A DNA stretch of 64,000 bases from Phytopseudomonas dryadis (GTDB lineage Bacteria > Pseudomonadota > Gammaproteobacteria > Pseudomonadales > Pseudomonadaceae). Shown here piece by piece: positions 36,927-46,899 of this stretch (its first letter is position 1; the number at the start of each line of letters is the position of its first letter). The position numbers were made by a program, and so were the translations under genes. Where the stretch lies: positions 280,524 to 344,523 of the forward strand of contig NZ_QJUM01000001.1 of NCBI RefSeq assembly GCF_004327355.1, in the 5' to 3' direction. The notes beneath the pieces are model-generated. The model worked only from the letters and a program-made list of their open reading frames with translations. It had not been told where the DNA came from and did not search any database.

Positions 36927-37991
36927 TCAGCGTGGCGCGTCGCCGTCCCTGGGCGGCAGCGGGGCCTTGCGCTCGACCCAGTCGCTGAGCAGGCTGTAGG
37001 CCACCGCCAGCAGGGTCGGGCCGAGGAACAGGCCCATGAAGCCGAAGGCCAGGATGCCGCCGAACACCCCCAGTAGCACCACCACCAGCGGCAGGTTGCC
37101 GCCGCGACTGATCAGGTAGGGCTTGAGGATATTGTCCACGCCGCTGATGATGAAAAAGCCCCAGATGCCGAGGAAGATCGCCATGCCGATCTCGCCCTGC
37201 CACACCAGCCAGGCCACCGCCGGGCCCCAGATCAGCGGCGGCACCATGATCAGGCTGCAGGCGAACGTCAGCAGCCCCAGCAGCAGCGCCCCCGGAATGC
37301 CAGCGATCAGGAAGCCGATGTAGGCCAGGATCGCCTGGGCCACGGCGGTGCCCAACACGCCGTTGACCACCCGCTGCACGGTACCGGCGACCAACTCCAG
37401 ATAATGCTCGGCACGCTCGCCGATCAGGCGCTCCAGCAGACTCTCGACGAAAGCCGCCAGACGCGGACCATCGCGGTAGAAGAAAAACACCAGGATCAGG
37501 CTGAGCGCCAGTTCGAGAATGCCGCCACCGATCTTGGCGCTACGCACCAGCAGGAAGTTGCCGACCTGACCCAGGTAAGGCTGAACCGTGGCGAACAGTG
37601 CCGAACCCTGCTGATCCAGGGTCTCCCAGGCGCTTACCAGACGGTCGCCGACCAGGGGCACGGCCTCCAGCCAGGCAGGCGGGGGCGGCAGCCCTTCGAC
37701 CTGGAAGCCCTTGATCATCGCCGTGGCGTCACGGATATGATCGGCCAGGTTGAATCCCAGCATCACCAAGGGTACCGCCACCAGCACGATCCACACCCCG
37801 GTCAACAGGCCGGCGGCAGTGGACTGGCGGCCCTTCAGCAAGCGCGTCAACCAGCGCATCACCGGCCAACTGGCGAAAGACAGCACGGCAGCCCAGAACA
37901 GCGCCGACCAGAATGGCGCCAGCACCCAGAGACTGGCACCGAGCAAACCCAGCAACAGGATCTGTACCAGCAAGCGGTCGTTATTCGGCAT
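36927..37991 (-). CDS. AI-2E-family (PerM/YdiK-type) membrane transporter
   Basis: 354 residues with about eight hydrophobic segments. The C-terminal part contains the family pattern GVDNILKPYLISRGGNLPLVVVLLGVFGG (recognisable from DNILKPYLI and GVFGGILAFG). Despite the family name, most members are not proven autoinducer-2 transporters; Na+/H+ exchange and other functions are reported. Convergent with the patatin gene and 71 bp downstream of the DUF4892 gene. Confidence 0.88.
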   Translation of the reverse strand: MPNNDRLLVQILLLGLLGASLWVLAPFWSALFWAAVLSFASWPVMRWLTRLLKGRQSTAAGLLTGVWIVLVAVPLVMLGFNLADHIRDATAMIKGFQVEGLPPPPAWLEAVPLVGDRLVSAWETLDQQGSALFATVQPYLGQVGNFLLVRSAKIGGGILELALSLILVFFFYRDGPRLAAFVESLLERLIGERAEHYLELVAGTVQRVVNGVLGTAVAQAILAYIGFLIAGIPGALLLGLLTFACSLIMVPPLIWGPAVAWLVWQGEIGMAIFLGIWGFFIISGVDNILKPYLISRGGNLPLVVVLLGVFGGILAFGFMGLFLGPTLLAVAYSLLSDWVERKAPLPPRDGDAPR

Positions 37992-38062
37992 CTTTCAGAT
38001 ATTCCAGAGAAACGGGCAAGCCCCCGGGGGCATGAACCAGCGCTGCCGATTCCGAGCGGCGA

Positions 38063-38866
38063 TCAGCGCAGCACGTCGACGCTCAGGCCTTCGCCGCTGC
38101 TCTCACCGACCTCCAGGCGAGCCGCCCTCACCCGCTGCTCGATAAGCGCCTCGCGCCAGGCTTCGGCCTGGCTGCCGCTCAGGCTGACACGCAAGGTGCT
38201 GTCCAGATTGAGGCTACGGGCCAACAGCTCGACCCAGTCCTCGCGCGGCTCGGTCTGTTCGGGCAAACGTAGCTCACCCGTGCTTTTCAGCTGCCGCGAC
38301 AGGGTCGCCGGGGTCGGCAGCACGGCGCCGAGGGGCGTGCTGGAGGCGAGCATCTCCGCATGCAGATAGGCCCGCCGATTACCGCGCGTGATGCTGTACA
38401 GGCTGACCAGGGTGTCCTGGTTCGGCTGGGCCAGGCGCAGCAAGGCGTAGGCCTGCTGATCGTCGGAACCGTACAGCGTGGAATTGCCGAACACCGAGTT
38501 GGCCCACAGGCTGCTGGAGCCGCACTCACGGCCCTGGCACCAGTAGAGCAGTTGCGCATCCTTGTCCTGCAGGGCCTCGCGGGCCTCGGCGAAGACGTCG
38601 TTGGCACTGTGGGTCTGTGGCAGTTCGTAGGTGATGGCGGTCAGTTGCCCCTGGGCCAGCACCTCGCGCTCGTAACGCAGGCGGCCGCTGATGCGGCGGA
38701 TCGTGCCCTGCGGGTAGATGCGCTCCTGCTCCGCCTGCTCCTTGAAGGTGACGATCTGGCTGCCGGGAAAGCGCGGCAGTACATCGAGATCACGGCTACC
38801 CGGTACATCGGCAGCGGAAACCGTGGCACTGGCCAACAACAGGGCCAGCAGACTGGTCAGGCGCAT
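38063..38866 (-). CDS. DUF4892-type exported protein
   Basis: 267 residues. Signal peptide MRLTSLLALLLASATVSAA; the mature protein begins DVPGSRDLDVLPRFPGSQIV, as in DUF4892 proteins, and has a Cys pair (WCQGREC). Three in-frame ATG codons lie close together (38878, 38872, 38866); the last is chosen because AGGA sits five bases before it. Function unknown to me. Possibly cotranscribed with the AI-2E-type permease gene downstream. Confidence 0.75.
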   Translation of the reverse strand: MRLTSLLALLLASATVSAADVPGSRDLDVLPRFPGSQIVTFKEQAEQERIYPQGTIRRISGRLRYEREVLAQGQLTAITYELPQTHSANDVFAEAREALQDKDAQLLYWCQGRECGSSSLWANSVFGNSTLYGSDDQQAYALLRLAQPNQDTLVSLYSITRGNRRAYLHAEMLASSTPLGAVLPTPATLSRQLKSTGELRLPEQTEPREDWVELLARSLNLDSTLRVSLSGSQAEAWREALIEQRVRAARLEVGESSGEGLSVDVLR

Positions 38867-38874
38867 GGGCATCC

Positions 38875-39144
38875 TCATAGAACCAACATCGACTGAGCGG
38901 TTTTCACCGCCTGCTCATCGGCAGCCTCGCGGCGCTGCACCTGCAGAGCACGCTGTACGGCCGGACGGGCATCGAGTGCGGCGTGCCAGCGCTGCTGGGT
39001 GGGGTTAATTCCGAGAAAAGCGGGCGCCTGCTGTTCCTTGCGATCGAAACTCAGGGCGTGAAGGGCATAGGACAGTTGCAGCTCTTCCAGAGCGATGGAC
39101 GCCTTGTGCCCGTTAGGGGTGGCGGCGGTATACAGGTCGATCAT
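38875..39144 (-). pseudogene. Glutathione S-transferase remnant with a large in-frame deletion
   Basis: The first 47 or so residues ([20 protein letters not shown] to FLGINP) match the N-terminus of YfcG/YghU-type glutathione S-transferases. The reading then jumps directly to [18 protein letters not shown], which belongs to the extreme C-terminus of such proteins. About 130 central codons, holding most of the thioredoxin fold and the helical domain, are missing without a frameshift. The total is 89 residues against about 205-230. A GGAG ribosome site is still present. The product is unlikely to be an active enzyme. Confidence 0.8.
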
Positions 39145-39194
39145 GCGAATCTCCGTTGCAATCGCCACACCATTCCCCAGTTGCCGTGAGCAAG

Positions 39195-40058
39195 TCAAGG
39201 CGGGCCCAGGAAAGGATTGAAACAGTCTGCTACGAGCTGCGCACCGGCCTCATCGTCCAGATGCAGATGATGACCGCCCGGCAGGCGCTCGACACTGATC
39301 GAATGCCGCTCCAGCAACGCATCGAGCCCGTCCTGGCGCACCAGCATACCCTGCTCGGCCAGCAGCAACCTGACCGGGCAGACCAGGCCGGCGACGAACG
39401 CCTGGGCGTGCTCACGGGTCAGGCGCAGGGGCGATGGCAGGGTCAGGCGATTGTCGGTACGCCAGGTGTAGCCGCCCGGCACCGGCATCAGGCCACGTTG
39501 CGCCAGGAGCCGGGCCGCCTCCAGACTGACCAGCCCCACCCCGCGCCTACGCACTTCGGCCGCCCGCTCGATGCTCGGATACACCGGTTTGCGTTTACCC
39601 GGCAGGGCCATTTGCGCGCGCAATGCCTCGCTCAGGTTGTGCACCGCGTGCCCGGCTTCGGTGGTGGGCGGAATCAGCCCGTCGATCAGCGCCAGGCGCT
39701 CGACCCGCTCCGGGAACGTTGCGGCCAGCAGCACGGAAACGATGGCGCCCATGGAATGCCCGAGCAGGCTGAAACGCGTCCAGCCGAACTGTTCGGCCAC
39801 CAGCAGCACGTCGTGCACGTAGTCCCACAGCGCGTAACCGGCGCCTGCCGGGCGGTGATCGGAATGGCCGTGGCCGGCCAGGTCGAGGGCGACGATACGC
39901 ACCCCGTTCAGCCTTGGCGCCAGCCGGGCGAAACTGGCGGCGTTGTCCAGCCAGCCGTGCAAGGCCACTACCGGTTGGCCATCGGCAGGCCCGTAAAGAT
40001 GGGCCGCCAGCTCGATATGCGGCAGGCGCAGACGCACTTCCTCGAAATCCGCGCTCAT
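39195..40058 (-). CDS. Alpha/beta hydrolase 1 of a tandem pair
   Basis: 287 residues from [14 protein letters not shown] (40058). Oxyanion motif ALHGWLDNA, nucleophile Ser in LLGHSMGAI, and a catalytic His in GGHHLHLD near the C-terminus. This belongs to the broad class of epoxide-hydrolase/haloperoxidase-like hydrolases; the substrate is unknown. The start overlaps the end of the second hydrolase gene by four bases. Confidence 0.85.
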   Translation of the reverse strand: MSADFEEVRLRLPHIELAAHLYGPADGQPVVALHGWLDNAASFARLAPRLNGVRIVALDLAGHGHSDHRPAGAGYALWDYVHDVLLVAEQFGWTRFSLLGHSMGAIVSVLLAATFPERVERLALIDGLIPPTTEAGHAVHNLSEALRAQMALPGKRKPVYPSIERAAEVRRRGVGLVSLEAARLLAQRGLMPVPGGYTWRTDNRLTLPSPLRLTREHAQAFVAGLVCPVRLLLAEQGMLVRQDGLDALLERHSISVERLPGGHHLHLDDEAGAQLVADCFNPFLGPP

Positions 40059-40864
40059 GCCGGGGGCTCCATGGCCGCTTGCCGACTCCAGCGGCCGAAC
40101 AGCGAGCGGATCAGCGCGGCCGTGTCGGTGGGACATTCCAGCGGAAACATGTGTCCGCCGGGCAGCGTCATGAATTCGCCACGTGGCGCACGCCGCGCCA
40201 TGCGCGCGTGGTGCGGCAACACCACCCGGCTGTGCTCACCGCCAACCAGGGCCAGCGGCACCTGCAGTTGCTGTGGCCGCCCCGGGCTGGTATGGGGCAC
40301 GCTGCGGTAGATACTGAGCTCGGTGGCGGCCGTGAAGCGTAGCCGCATGCCATCCTCGATGGGGTGCAAACCGTGCTCGACATAGGCATCCAGGCATTCG
40401 GGGTCGAAACGCCGGAACAAGGCCTTCTCCGCGAAGTAGCGCCGCGCTTCGACGGCGTCGCTGAAGGTTTCGCGGCGCCCCATGGTACGCCCGGCCGGCG
40501 TCAGGCGGTCGATGAAACCGAAGCGTTTGGCCGCGCGAATGACCAGTTGATCCACCCGGGTCAATACCGGTGAATCGAGCATCACCAGGCCGCGGTACAG
40601 ATCGGGCCTGCGCAACGCCGCATGGTAATGCAGCACACCGCCCAGGGAATGCCCCACGCCCCAGACCGGCGCCGCGCAGGTTTCGAGGTGATGCAGCAGT
40701 TCATCGACCAGGTTGCTCCAGTTGTCGTTGACCGGAAAACGAGGGTCGTGGGCATGTTGCGGCAGATGCTGCACCTCGTACTCGGGCGCCAGCGCACTGA
40801 ACAGCTTGCCGTAGGTGGCGGATGGAAAGCCATTGGCGTGGGCGAAGAAAATGAGCTGGGACAT
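40055..40864 (-). CDS. Alpha/beta hydrolase 2 of a tandem pair
   Basis: 269 residues from MSQLIFFAHANGFPSATY (40864). FAHANGFPS replaces the usual HG oxyanion motif, nucleophile Ser is in GVGHSLGGV, and the late His is in PGGHMFPLE. The AHANGFP subgroup is distinct from the first hydrolase, so the two are not a recent duplication. ATGA overlap with the downstream gene points to coupled translation. Confidence 0.85.
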   Translation of the reverse strand: MSQLIFFAHANGFPSATYGKLFSALAPEYEVQHLPQHAHDPRFPVNDNWSNLVDELLHHLETCAAPVWGVGHSLGGVLHYHAALRRPDLYRGLVMLDSPVLTRVDQLVIRAAKRFGFIDRLTPAGRTMGRRETFSDAVEARRYFAEKALFRRFDPECLDAYVEHGLHPIEDGMRLRFTAATELSIYRSVPHTSPGRPQQLQVPLALVGGEHSRVVLPHHARMARRAPRGEFMTLPGGHMFPLECPTDTAALIRSLFGRWSRQAAMEPPA

Positions 40865-40974
40865 GATGTCGACGCGGGTGGCTGGCAATGCCCGGATTGT
40901 CGGGCAGCCACCGCCCCCGGGCAATGACCGTAATGGCCAGTGATGACGACGCTCCGGCCAAATGATCGCTCCGC

Positions 40975-41418
40975 TCAGCGCGTTGGCGGCTCGCTACCCA
41001 CTGGCACCACGGCCATGGTCAGGCGCGCAATGCAGCTGATCCTGCCGTCGTCGTCGTTCAGGCGGATATCCCACACATGGGTGCTACGGCCGAGGTGCAC
41101 CGGCCTGGCCACGGCGGTTACCCGCCCGCCACGCACCGCGCGCAGGTGGTTGGCATTGACCTCCAGGCCGACGCAGAAGAACTTGCTGGTATCGATGCAC
41201 AGGTAGCTGGCGGTGGAACCCAGGCTTTCCGCCAGCACCACCGAGGCCCCGCCATGCAGCAGGCCGTAGGGCTGATGGGTGCGCGCATCGACCACCATGC
41301 TGGCGGTAATGGATTGGTCGTCGAAGGACTCGAAGCGGATATCCAGTTGCTCACCGATGGTGTTGCGCTGGGAGGCATTGATCTTGTCGAGGTCGGGGGT
41401 CTGTCGCCAGAGGCTCAT
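40975..41418 (-). CDS. Hotdog-fold thioesterase (PaaI/EntH-like)
   Basis: 147 residues from MSLWRQTPDLDKINA (41418), after AAGGA. The catalytic helix region PYGLLHGGASVVLAESLGS, with His-Gly-Gly and Glu, is that of PaaI/YbdB/MenI thioesterases. Probable proofreading or acyl-CoA hydrolysis; substrate unassigned. Upstream of the hydrolase pair on the same strand but 110 bp away. Confidence 0.87.
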   Translation of the reverse strand: MSLWRQTPDLDKINASQRNTIGEQLDIRFESFDDQSITASMVVDARTHQPYGLLHGGASVVLAESLGSTASYLCIDTSKFFCVGLEVNANHLRAVRGGRVTAVARPVHLGRSTHVWDIRLNDDDGRISCIARLTMAVVPVGSEPPTR

Positions 41419-41542
41419 GGAGAATCCTTGTCGTAGGCTGTCGAACACGGCGCGGCGGATGGCTCCGCAGCCCGATCGTGCCACAGAAACACCGCAGCCC
41501 CCAGAGCGAAAGCGTCTCGCCGGCACCCGGGCCGACGTTGCT

Positions 41543-42007
41543 TCAGCGGCTTGCGGGGTGTACCAGCAGGCTCAGCGACATCAGCCCGGCCGCCAGTTCG
41601 TCGGCCTCGAGCAACGCCAGGCTGGCGGTCTGCATCGGCAGCGGCTGTTGCCGGTGACCATGCACCAGCAACCCGCCCAGGGCGCCGATGAACGGCTGGT
41701 GAGAAACCAGCAGGATCTCGCCATCGGCGAAGCGCTCCAGGCGTAGCAGGCTTTCCCGCGGATCACTGTCCGGCGTCAGCCAGGGCACGCTGCGCAGCTC
41801 GTCGGGCAGGCCCAGGGCATCGCGGACCAGTGCGGCGGTTTGCTGGGCACGCACGTAGGGGCTGGCGAAGATGCTCCCCTGGAAGCCGCCGCGCAACCGC
41901 TCCGCGGCCTGGCGCACCTCGCCCCGGCCGTGTTCGGTCAGTTCCCGCTCGGCGTCGCTACGGGCGTGGCTCTCGGCCTGGCCGTGACGCAGCAGCCAGA
42001 GCTTCAT
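41543..42007 (-). CDS. sixA: SixA, phosphohistidine phosphatase
   Basis: 154-residue histidine-phosphatase-superfamily protein. The N-terminal MKLWLLRHGQAE has the catalytic His in the RHG motif, and the second His is in LLVSHQPFIG. The size and sequence are those of SixA, which in E. coli dephosphorylates phosphohistidine on ArcB-type or NPr proteins. It starts ten bases after the DUF4389 gene; with gpsA this forms a gpsA-DUF4389-sixA operon. Confidence 0.9.
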   Translation of the reverse strand: MKLWLLRHGQAESHARSDAERELTEHGRGEVRQAAERLRGGFQGSIFASPYVRAQQTAALVRDALGLPDELRSVPWLTPDSDPRESLLRLERFADGEILLVSHQPFIGALGGLLVHGHRQQPLPMQTASLALLEADELAAGLMSLSLLVHPASR

Positions 42008-42017
42008 CGGCCACGGC

Positions 42018-42356
42018 TCACAGCTTGGGCTCCTCGTCACGCACCGGGTGGGCGGCCGGCGGCACGCTGTGGGCTGCTTCGCCCTGGGGTGGGCGCGGCG
42101 TCGGCCAGTCGGCGAAGGGCCAGGGTTTCATTTCGCTGTTGAAGGTGCCGAAGCGGCCGATTTGCGCCAGGTACTGGCTCAGGCTGTCGCCGAAGCCGAG
42201 CAGAGCGGCATTCGGCGCCCCGTAGAACAGCCGATAGATCAGTTGCAGCAACACCACGGCGCCCAGCACCAGTTCGGCCAGTTGCCAGACGATCACGAAC
42301 AGCAGCATCCACAGAATGCGCAGGCCGATGGACTCGCTTTTCTCATGCTCACTCAT
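42018..42356 (-). CDS. DUF4389 membrane protein
   Basis: 112 residues. One long hydrophobic stretch (about 11-45) with the pattern LRILWMLLFVIVWQLAELVL, then LSQYLAQIGRFGTFNSEMKPWPF, as in DUF4389 proteins, and a Pro-rich polar tail. Function unknown. Position between gpsA and sixA is the conserved one. Confidence 0.82.
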   Translation of the reverse strand: MSEHEKSESIGLRILWMLLFVIVWQLAELVLGAVVLLQLIYRLFYGAPNAALLGFGDSLSQYLAQIGRFGTFNSEMKPWPFADWPTPRPPQGEAAHSVPPAAHPVRDEEPKL

Positions 42357-42376
42357 GTGCAGTCTCTCCCACTTCG

Positions 42377-43399
42377 TCAGAAGCCTGTGGCTGGAATGAA
42401 ATCGACGTCCGTCTTCGGCTCGGCGCGCATCAGCGCGGCGATCACCTGATCCAGGGTGCGCCCCTCGAACAGGATGGCATGCAGTCCCGCCACCAGCGGC
42501 ATATAAACCTGCAGCTCATCGGATTTGGCCTTGAGCACCTTGATGGTGTTCACCCCTTCGGCCACTTCGCCGAGGCGCTGCACGGCGGCATCGAGCGTCA
42601 GCCCCTGGCCCAGGGCGAAACCGACCTGGTAGTTGCGGCTCTTGGCCGACGAACAGGTGACGATCAGATCGCCGACACCGGCCAGGCCGAGGAAGGTCAT
42701 GGGGTTGGCGCCCAGGTGCACGGCGAAGCGGGTCATCTCGGCCAGGGCCCGGGTGATCAGCATGCTCTTGGTGTTCTCGCCCATGCCCAGGGCCGCCGCC
42801 ATGCCGGCAATGATCGCGTAGACGTTCTTCAGCGCCCCGCCCAGCTCGGCACCGAAGCGATCGGCACTGGCATAGACGCGGAAGGTGCGCCCGTGCAGCA
42901 CGGCCTGCACCCGTTGGCAGAGGGCTTCGTCCTCGCTGGCGACCACGGTGGCGGTCAGTGCATGTTCGGCGATTTCCCTGGCCAGGTTGGGCCCCGACAA
43001 CACACCGATGCGCGCCTGCGGTGCGATGTCCTGGAGAATCTCGCTCATCAGCTTGAAGCTCTGCGCCTCGATCCCCTTGGTGGTACTGACCAGCATCTTG
43101 CCGGCGAGCAGCGCCGATACCGGCTGCAACGCCTGGCGCAAGGCACTCGACGGCAAGGCGACGAAGGCCAGGGCGCAGCGGTTGAGCACCGCCGGCAGAT
43201 CCGTACTCGGCTCGACCCCCGCCAGCACCTTGATTCCCTTGAGATAACGGGGATTCTCGCGATTGACGCGTATGGCCTCGGCCTGCTCGGGGTCGCGCAT
43301 CCAGTGCAGGACGTGCTGGCCATTCTCGGCCAGCAGGTTTGCGATGGCGGTGCCGAAGCTACCGCCGCCAAGCACCGCGATGGGTTGCTGTTGAGTCAT
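42377..43399 (-). CDS. gpsA: GpsA, NAD(P)-dependent glycerol-3-phosphate dehydrogenase
   Basis: 340 residues from [20 protein letters not shown] (43399). The N-terminal Rossmann motif is GGGSFG; the catalytic Lys region [17 protein letters not shown] and the [12 protein letters not shown] motif are present. It makes sn-glycerol 3-phosphate for phospholipid synthesis in the cytoplasm. The frame is open to 43573, but family members start at this MTQQQP-like position. First gene of the gpsA-DUF4389-sixA operon. Confidence 0.95.
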   Translation of the reverse strand: MTQQQPIAVLGGGSFGTAIANLLAENGQHVLHWMRDPEQAEAIRVNRENPRYLKGIKVLAGVEPSTDLPAVLNRCALAFVALPSSALRQALQPVSALLAGKMLVSTTKGIEAQSFKLMSEILQDIAPQARIGVLSGPNLAREIAEHALTATVVASEDEALCQRVQAVLHGRTFRVYASADRFGAELGGALKNVYAIIAGMAAALGMGENTKSMLITRALAEMTRFAVHLGANPMTFLGLAGVGDLIVTCSSAKSRNYQVGFALGQGLTLDAAVQRLGEVAEGVNTIKVLKAKSDELQVYMPLVAGLHAILFEGRTLDQVIAALMRAEPKTDVDFIPATGF

Positions 43400-43644
43400 A
43401 ACCGATCCGTAGTGAGCCTTGAGGCAATGGTCACGCATTATACGGCTCGATCGCGCTGCGGCCAGCCTCGAGGCAGGCGGCTCGAGCAAGGCGGTGGCTA
43501 CGCGGCGGGCAATCCGCGGCACGATTTCGCCGCCAGGCAGCGCGCAGCCAGGCTCTGCAGCGTTCCGGCACAAGCCGCGCCGCGACGCGGAATCTCGCCA
43601 GGTAATCGGTTAACATGCGCCAACTGCGCGAACAAGGCCGTTGC

Positions 43645-43839
43645 GTGACCAGCCAGAGCCACTCCCCGATTGATGTCCTGTTGCTGACGCTTCTGGCGGC
43701 AGGCAACGCCGTGGCCGACGATCCGTTCGGCAATGCCCAGGCCGTTCCCGAGGCGCCGACAGGCACAGGCCCGAAGCAGACGGCCGAGCGACTCGACGAG
43801 CGCCGCCGGCTCTACCTCAGCGCAGAGCGCGAGTTCTAG
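43645..43839 (+). CDS. Small exported protein upstream of the kinase operon
   Basis: 64 residues if started at GTG 43645, seven bases after AAGG; the ATG at 43615 adds ten residues but would spoil the signal peptide. The N-terminus TSQSHSPIDVLLLTLLAAGN looks exported with cleavage after AVA, leaving a short polar peptide rich in Arg and Glu at the end. The next gene starts one base after its stop codon, so it is the first gene of the hybrid-kinase operon. A small gene is expected here by analogy with the PA1611-PA1614 region. Confidence 0.6.
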   Translation: MTSQSHSPIDVLLLTLLAAGNAVADDPFGNAQAVPEAPTGTGPKQTAERLDERRRLYLSAEREF

Positions 43840-43840
43840 C

Positions 43841-44764
43841 ATGGCTGGAAACCGTTCGAGGAAACGCTACGGGCAACGTCCATGGCTACGCTGCGTTCTG
43901 CTTCTGCTGTGCCTGGCCCAAACACGGCTCGACGCCGCCGAGCTGCTGCTCAGCAGCGCCGGCGATACCAGCGAGCTACACGATTTCAGCGCTGCCCTCG
44001 CCGCGTTACGCCCCGCCGATCGAATTCGCGTGGAACCCCTGAGCAACCTGCCACCCGCCAGCGAACTCCCGGCCGACACACGCCTGATCCTGTTCGGCCA
44101 ACCGGCCCTGGCCTGGCGCCTCAGCTCGGCGAACGGCCCTCCCACGCTGGTGCTGCAAGTCAGTCAGGTCCAGGCCCGGGCGACCCTGGGCAAGCGGCGA
44201 CCGAGCAACCTCAGCCTGCTCTGGGCCGATCCCGCCCCGCTGCGACAGTTGCGCCTGGCCCAGCACCTGCTACCCCACATCAGACGCGTTGGCGTGTTGC
44301 ACGATGCCGATAGCAGCTTTCTCCTCGATGAAATGCAGCAGGCGGCCGCCAGCCTGGGCCTCGAACTCATTGCCCAGGCCTGGCCGAACCCCCGCGACAA
44401 CCGTCCGCTGCTACGTTTGCTGCGCGACAGCGACATACTGCTGGGCCTCGCCAATGACGATCTGTATAACGCACACACGGCCAGGAACCTGCTGCTGGGC
44501 AGCTACGCCCAGCAGCGCGCGCTGATAGGCCCCAGCGCCGGCTTCGTCCGCGCCGGCAGCCTGGCCAGCACCTACAGCGACCAGCACGACTGGCTCGCCA
44601 CACTCGACATCCTGCTCGACCAGCCCCCCCAGCGCTGGCCACGCACCACCTATTCGCATGCCTTCAAGGTGCTCGGCAACCCTCAGGTAGCACGCGCGCT
44701 CGCCGTGGCGTTGCCCGCGGACGAGGCACTCGCACAGCGCTTGGCAGAAGGAGAAGCACCATGA
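43841..44764 (+). CDS. Periplasmic substrate-binding-like (ABC-type sugar-binding fold) protein
   Basis: 307 residues. The N-terminal hydrophobic segment [20 protein letters not shown] acts as a signal, followed by two alternating alpha/beta lobes. [20 protein letters not shown] and the later [18 protein letters not shown] are typical of the TrpX/YtfQ-like ABC sensor domains often paired with kinases. It overlaps the hybrid kinase gene by four bases (ATGA), so it probably feeds a periplasmic signal to that kinase; this is inference. Confidence 0.75.
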   Translation: MAGNRSRKRYGQRPWLRCVLLLLCLAQTRLDAAELLLSSAGDTSELHDFSAALAALRPADRIRVEPLSNLPPASELPADTRLILFGQPALAWRLSSANGPPTLVLQVSQVQARATLGKRRPSNLSLLWADPAPLRQLRLAQHLLPHIRRVGVLHDADSSFLLDEMQQAAASLGLELIAQAWPNPRDNRPLLRLLRDSDILLGLANDDLYNAHTARNLLLGSYAQQRALIGPSAGFVRAGSLASTYSDQHDWLATLDILLDQPPQRWPRTTYSHAFKVLGNPQVARALAVALPADEALAQRLAEGEAP

Positions 44765-46671
44765 AACAGCGGCGTGGCTGGAACATCCACACCCACACCC
44801 AACTCATCAGCATCGGCCCCGCGCTGCTGTTGACGCTGCTGCTGACAGGCTTTCTGACCTTCAACCGGCTGCAGGATCTGCGCCTGGAAATCAACCGCAC
44901 CGGGCAACTGATCGCCAGCCAGCTGGCGCCGGCCACCGAGTACGGGGTGATCTCCGGCAATCTGGAGGTGCTCGAGTCCCTGCTGCAAGCCACCCTCAAG
45001 ACACCCCATGTGCGCTTTGTCGAAGTGCGCGACCGTGACGACAACATTCTCCTCTATGTCGAACAACCGGCGCAGCGCAACCCGGGCAATGGCCAGATCG
45101 ACATATTCCAGTCAGCCATCCAGCGGCAGCAAGTCGACATCGGCACCGACTTCATCCAGGAGCAAACGCCCAACCACCCCTTCCTGGCGGGCGATTACCT
45201 GGGCCGGGTCATCGTCGGCATGTCCAGCGATGCCTTCAACAGCCGCCAGCAGGACATCCTCCTGAAGGTCACGGTGCTGGTACTGTTTGCCCTGCTGCTG
45301 ACCTTCCTGCTCGCCCGCCGCCTGGCCAGCCGTCTGTCGCAACCGCTGAGCGCCATGAGCGATGCCGTCACGGCCATTCAGAGCGGCAACTACCAGACCA
45401 CGCTGCCGGAACTGGGCAGCGGCGAACTGGCCACCCTGGCGCGGCATATCAACCAATTGGCCAACGGTTTGAACAACGCCAGCCTGGAACAGCAGCAGGC
45501 GATGGCGATGCTGATCAAGGCGCGCGAGGAGTCGGAACTGGCCAATCGCGCCAAATCCGACTTCCTGGCCATGATGAGCCACGAACTGCGCACGCCCATG
45601 AACGGCGTGCTCGGTATGCTGCAATTGCTGGAAACCACCGACCTGACCCAGGAGCAGCGCGAATACGCGGCGCTGGCGACCGAGTCGACCGAACACCTGC
45701 TCAAGGTCATCAACGACATTCTCGACTTCTCGCGCATCGAACGTGGCGCCCTGGAACTCGAACGCATCAATTTCAACCTGCGGGATCTGCTCAGCACCTG
45801 CATGCAGGCCTTTCAGCACAGCGCCCAGCAACGCGGCCTGCTGTTACGCCTGGACATCCCCGATGACCTGCCGGCCCTGCTGATCCAGGGCGACCCCACG
45901 CGCATCCGGCAGATTCTGGTCAACCTGATCGGCAACGCCCTGAAATTCACCGAGCACGGCGAGGTACGCGTGGAGGCCCACTGGCAAGCCCTGGACAATC
46001 AGGTGCTGTGGTTCACCTGCAGCGTGCACGACACCGGTATCGGCATCAGCGCCGAGCGTCTGGACAAGATGTTCGACGCCTTCCTGCAGGCCGACACCTC
46101 CATTTCCCGGCGTTATGGCGGCACCGGCCTGGGCCTGCCCATCGCCCGCACCCTGGCCGAACGCATGGGCGGTACCCTCAGCGCCCGGAGCGAACCCGGC
46201 CGGGGCTCGTGCTTCACCCTGGAAATCCCCCTGCCGTTTTCCGAGCAGCAGAGCCGCCCGCCACACGCCGAGGTGGCACGGCCGGGCACCCCGAGCGACC
46301 AGCACCACGTGCTGCTGGTCGAAGACAATCCGGTCAACCAGACGGTCATCGAGGCCATGCTGCGCAGCCTGGGCTATCGGGTCAGCCTGGTCGGCGACGG
46401 CGCCCAGGCCGTCGCCGCCATGGAGCAGGGACAATTCGCCGCAGTGCTGATGGATTGCCGCCTGCCGATCATGGATGGCTACGAAGCGACCCGCCGCATC
46501 CGGCAACTCGAACGCTGCGGCCAGTTGCCGATCATCGCCCTGACCGCCAATGCCCTGCAGGGCGACCGCGAAGCGTGCCTGCAAGCCGGAATGAACGATT
46601 ACCTGGCAAAGCCGTTCAAACGAGTTGAATTGCAACGGATACTCGAGCGCTGGCTGGAATCTCGACGATAG
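44761..46671 (+). CDS. Hybrid sensor histidine kinase (PA1611-like)
   Basis: 636 residues. TM1 about 14-34, periplasmic region about 35-167, TM2 about 168-188, HAMP about 186-240, HisKA with [10 protein letters not shown] (His274), HATPase with GNALKF, DTGIGI and GGTGLGL, then one receiver domain with EDNPVN and phospho-acceptor Asp565 in LMDCRLP. No Hpt domain is attached. By position between gpsA and fabA it matches PA1611 of P. aeruginosa, which is reported to contact RetS and so influence the Gac pathway. No response regulator gene is adjacent. Confidence 0.9.
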   Translation: MKQRRGWNIHTHTQLISIGPALLLTLLLTGFLTFNRLQDLRLEINRTGQLIASQLAPATEYGVISGNLEVLESLLQATLKTPHVRFVEVRDRDDNILLYVEQPAQRNPGNGQIDIFQSAIQRQQVDIGTDFIQEQTPNHPFLAGDYLGRVIVGMSSDAFNSRQQDILLKVTVLVLFALLLTFLLARRLASRLSQPLSAMSDAVTAIQSGNYQTTLPELGSGELATLARHINQLANGLNNASLEQQQAMAMLIKAREESELANRAKSDFLAMMSHELRTPMNGVLGMLQLLETTDLTQEQREYAALATESTEHLLKVINDILDFSRIERGALELERINFNLRDLLSTCMQAFQHSAQQRGLLLRLDIPDDLPALLIQGDPTRIRQILVNLIGNALKFTEHGEVRVEAHWQALDNQVLWFTCSVHDTGIGISAERLDKMFDAFLQADTSISRRYGGTGLGLPIARTLAERMGGTLSARSEPGRGSCFTLEIPLPFSEQQSRPPHAEVARPGTPSDQHHVLLVEDNPVNQTVIEAMLRSLGYRVSLVGDGAQAVAAMEQGQFAAVLMDCRLPIMDGYEATRRIRQLERCGQLPIIALTANALQGDREACLQAGMNDYLAKPFKRVELQRILERWLESRR

Positions 46672-46757
46672 GCGGGTGGTCAGGCAGGCTGAAATGTTGC
46701 ACGCTTGCGGGTTGAAGCGGGCGCCCGACGGGCATCTGTGACAACATTGTCGCCGCA

Positions 46758-46773
46758 GAGTACAACTGTACTC
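46758..46773. promoter_or_regulatory. FabR/DesT-type operator in front of fabA
   Basis: GAGTACA and TGTACTC are arranged around AC, with GTACA/TGTAC cores like TetR-family FabR sites of unsaturated fatty acid genes. It lies 127 bp before the fabA start. A second short inverted repeat, GACAA-CA-TTGTC, is at 46740-46751. Confidence 0.5.
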
Positions 46774-46899
46774 AGTGCGCTGTGACTTTCACCACAACGC
46801 AACAGTCTATGACTAGGCTGCTGGCGGTCGCACCCTGATGCGCAGCCAGCCAGGACGATTTACCCAGCCTAGGTGCGTGGGGATTATTGAGGAGCTCGC

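Noticed and set aside
38063..38878. Treating the three clustered ATG codons of the DUF4892 gene as evidence of alternative products
   Set aside because: The codons are only six bases apart and would give the same signal-peptide-cleaved protein.
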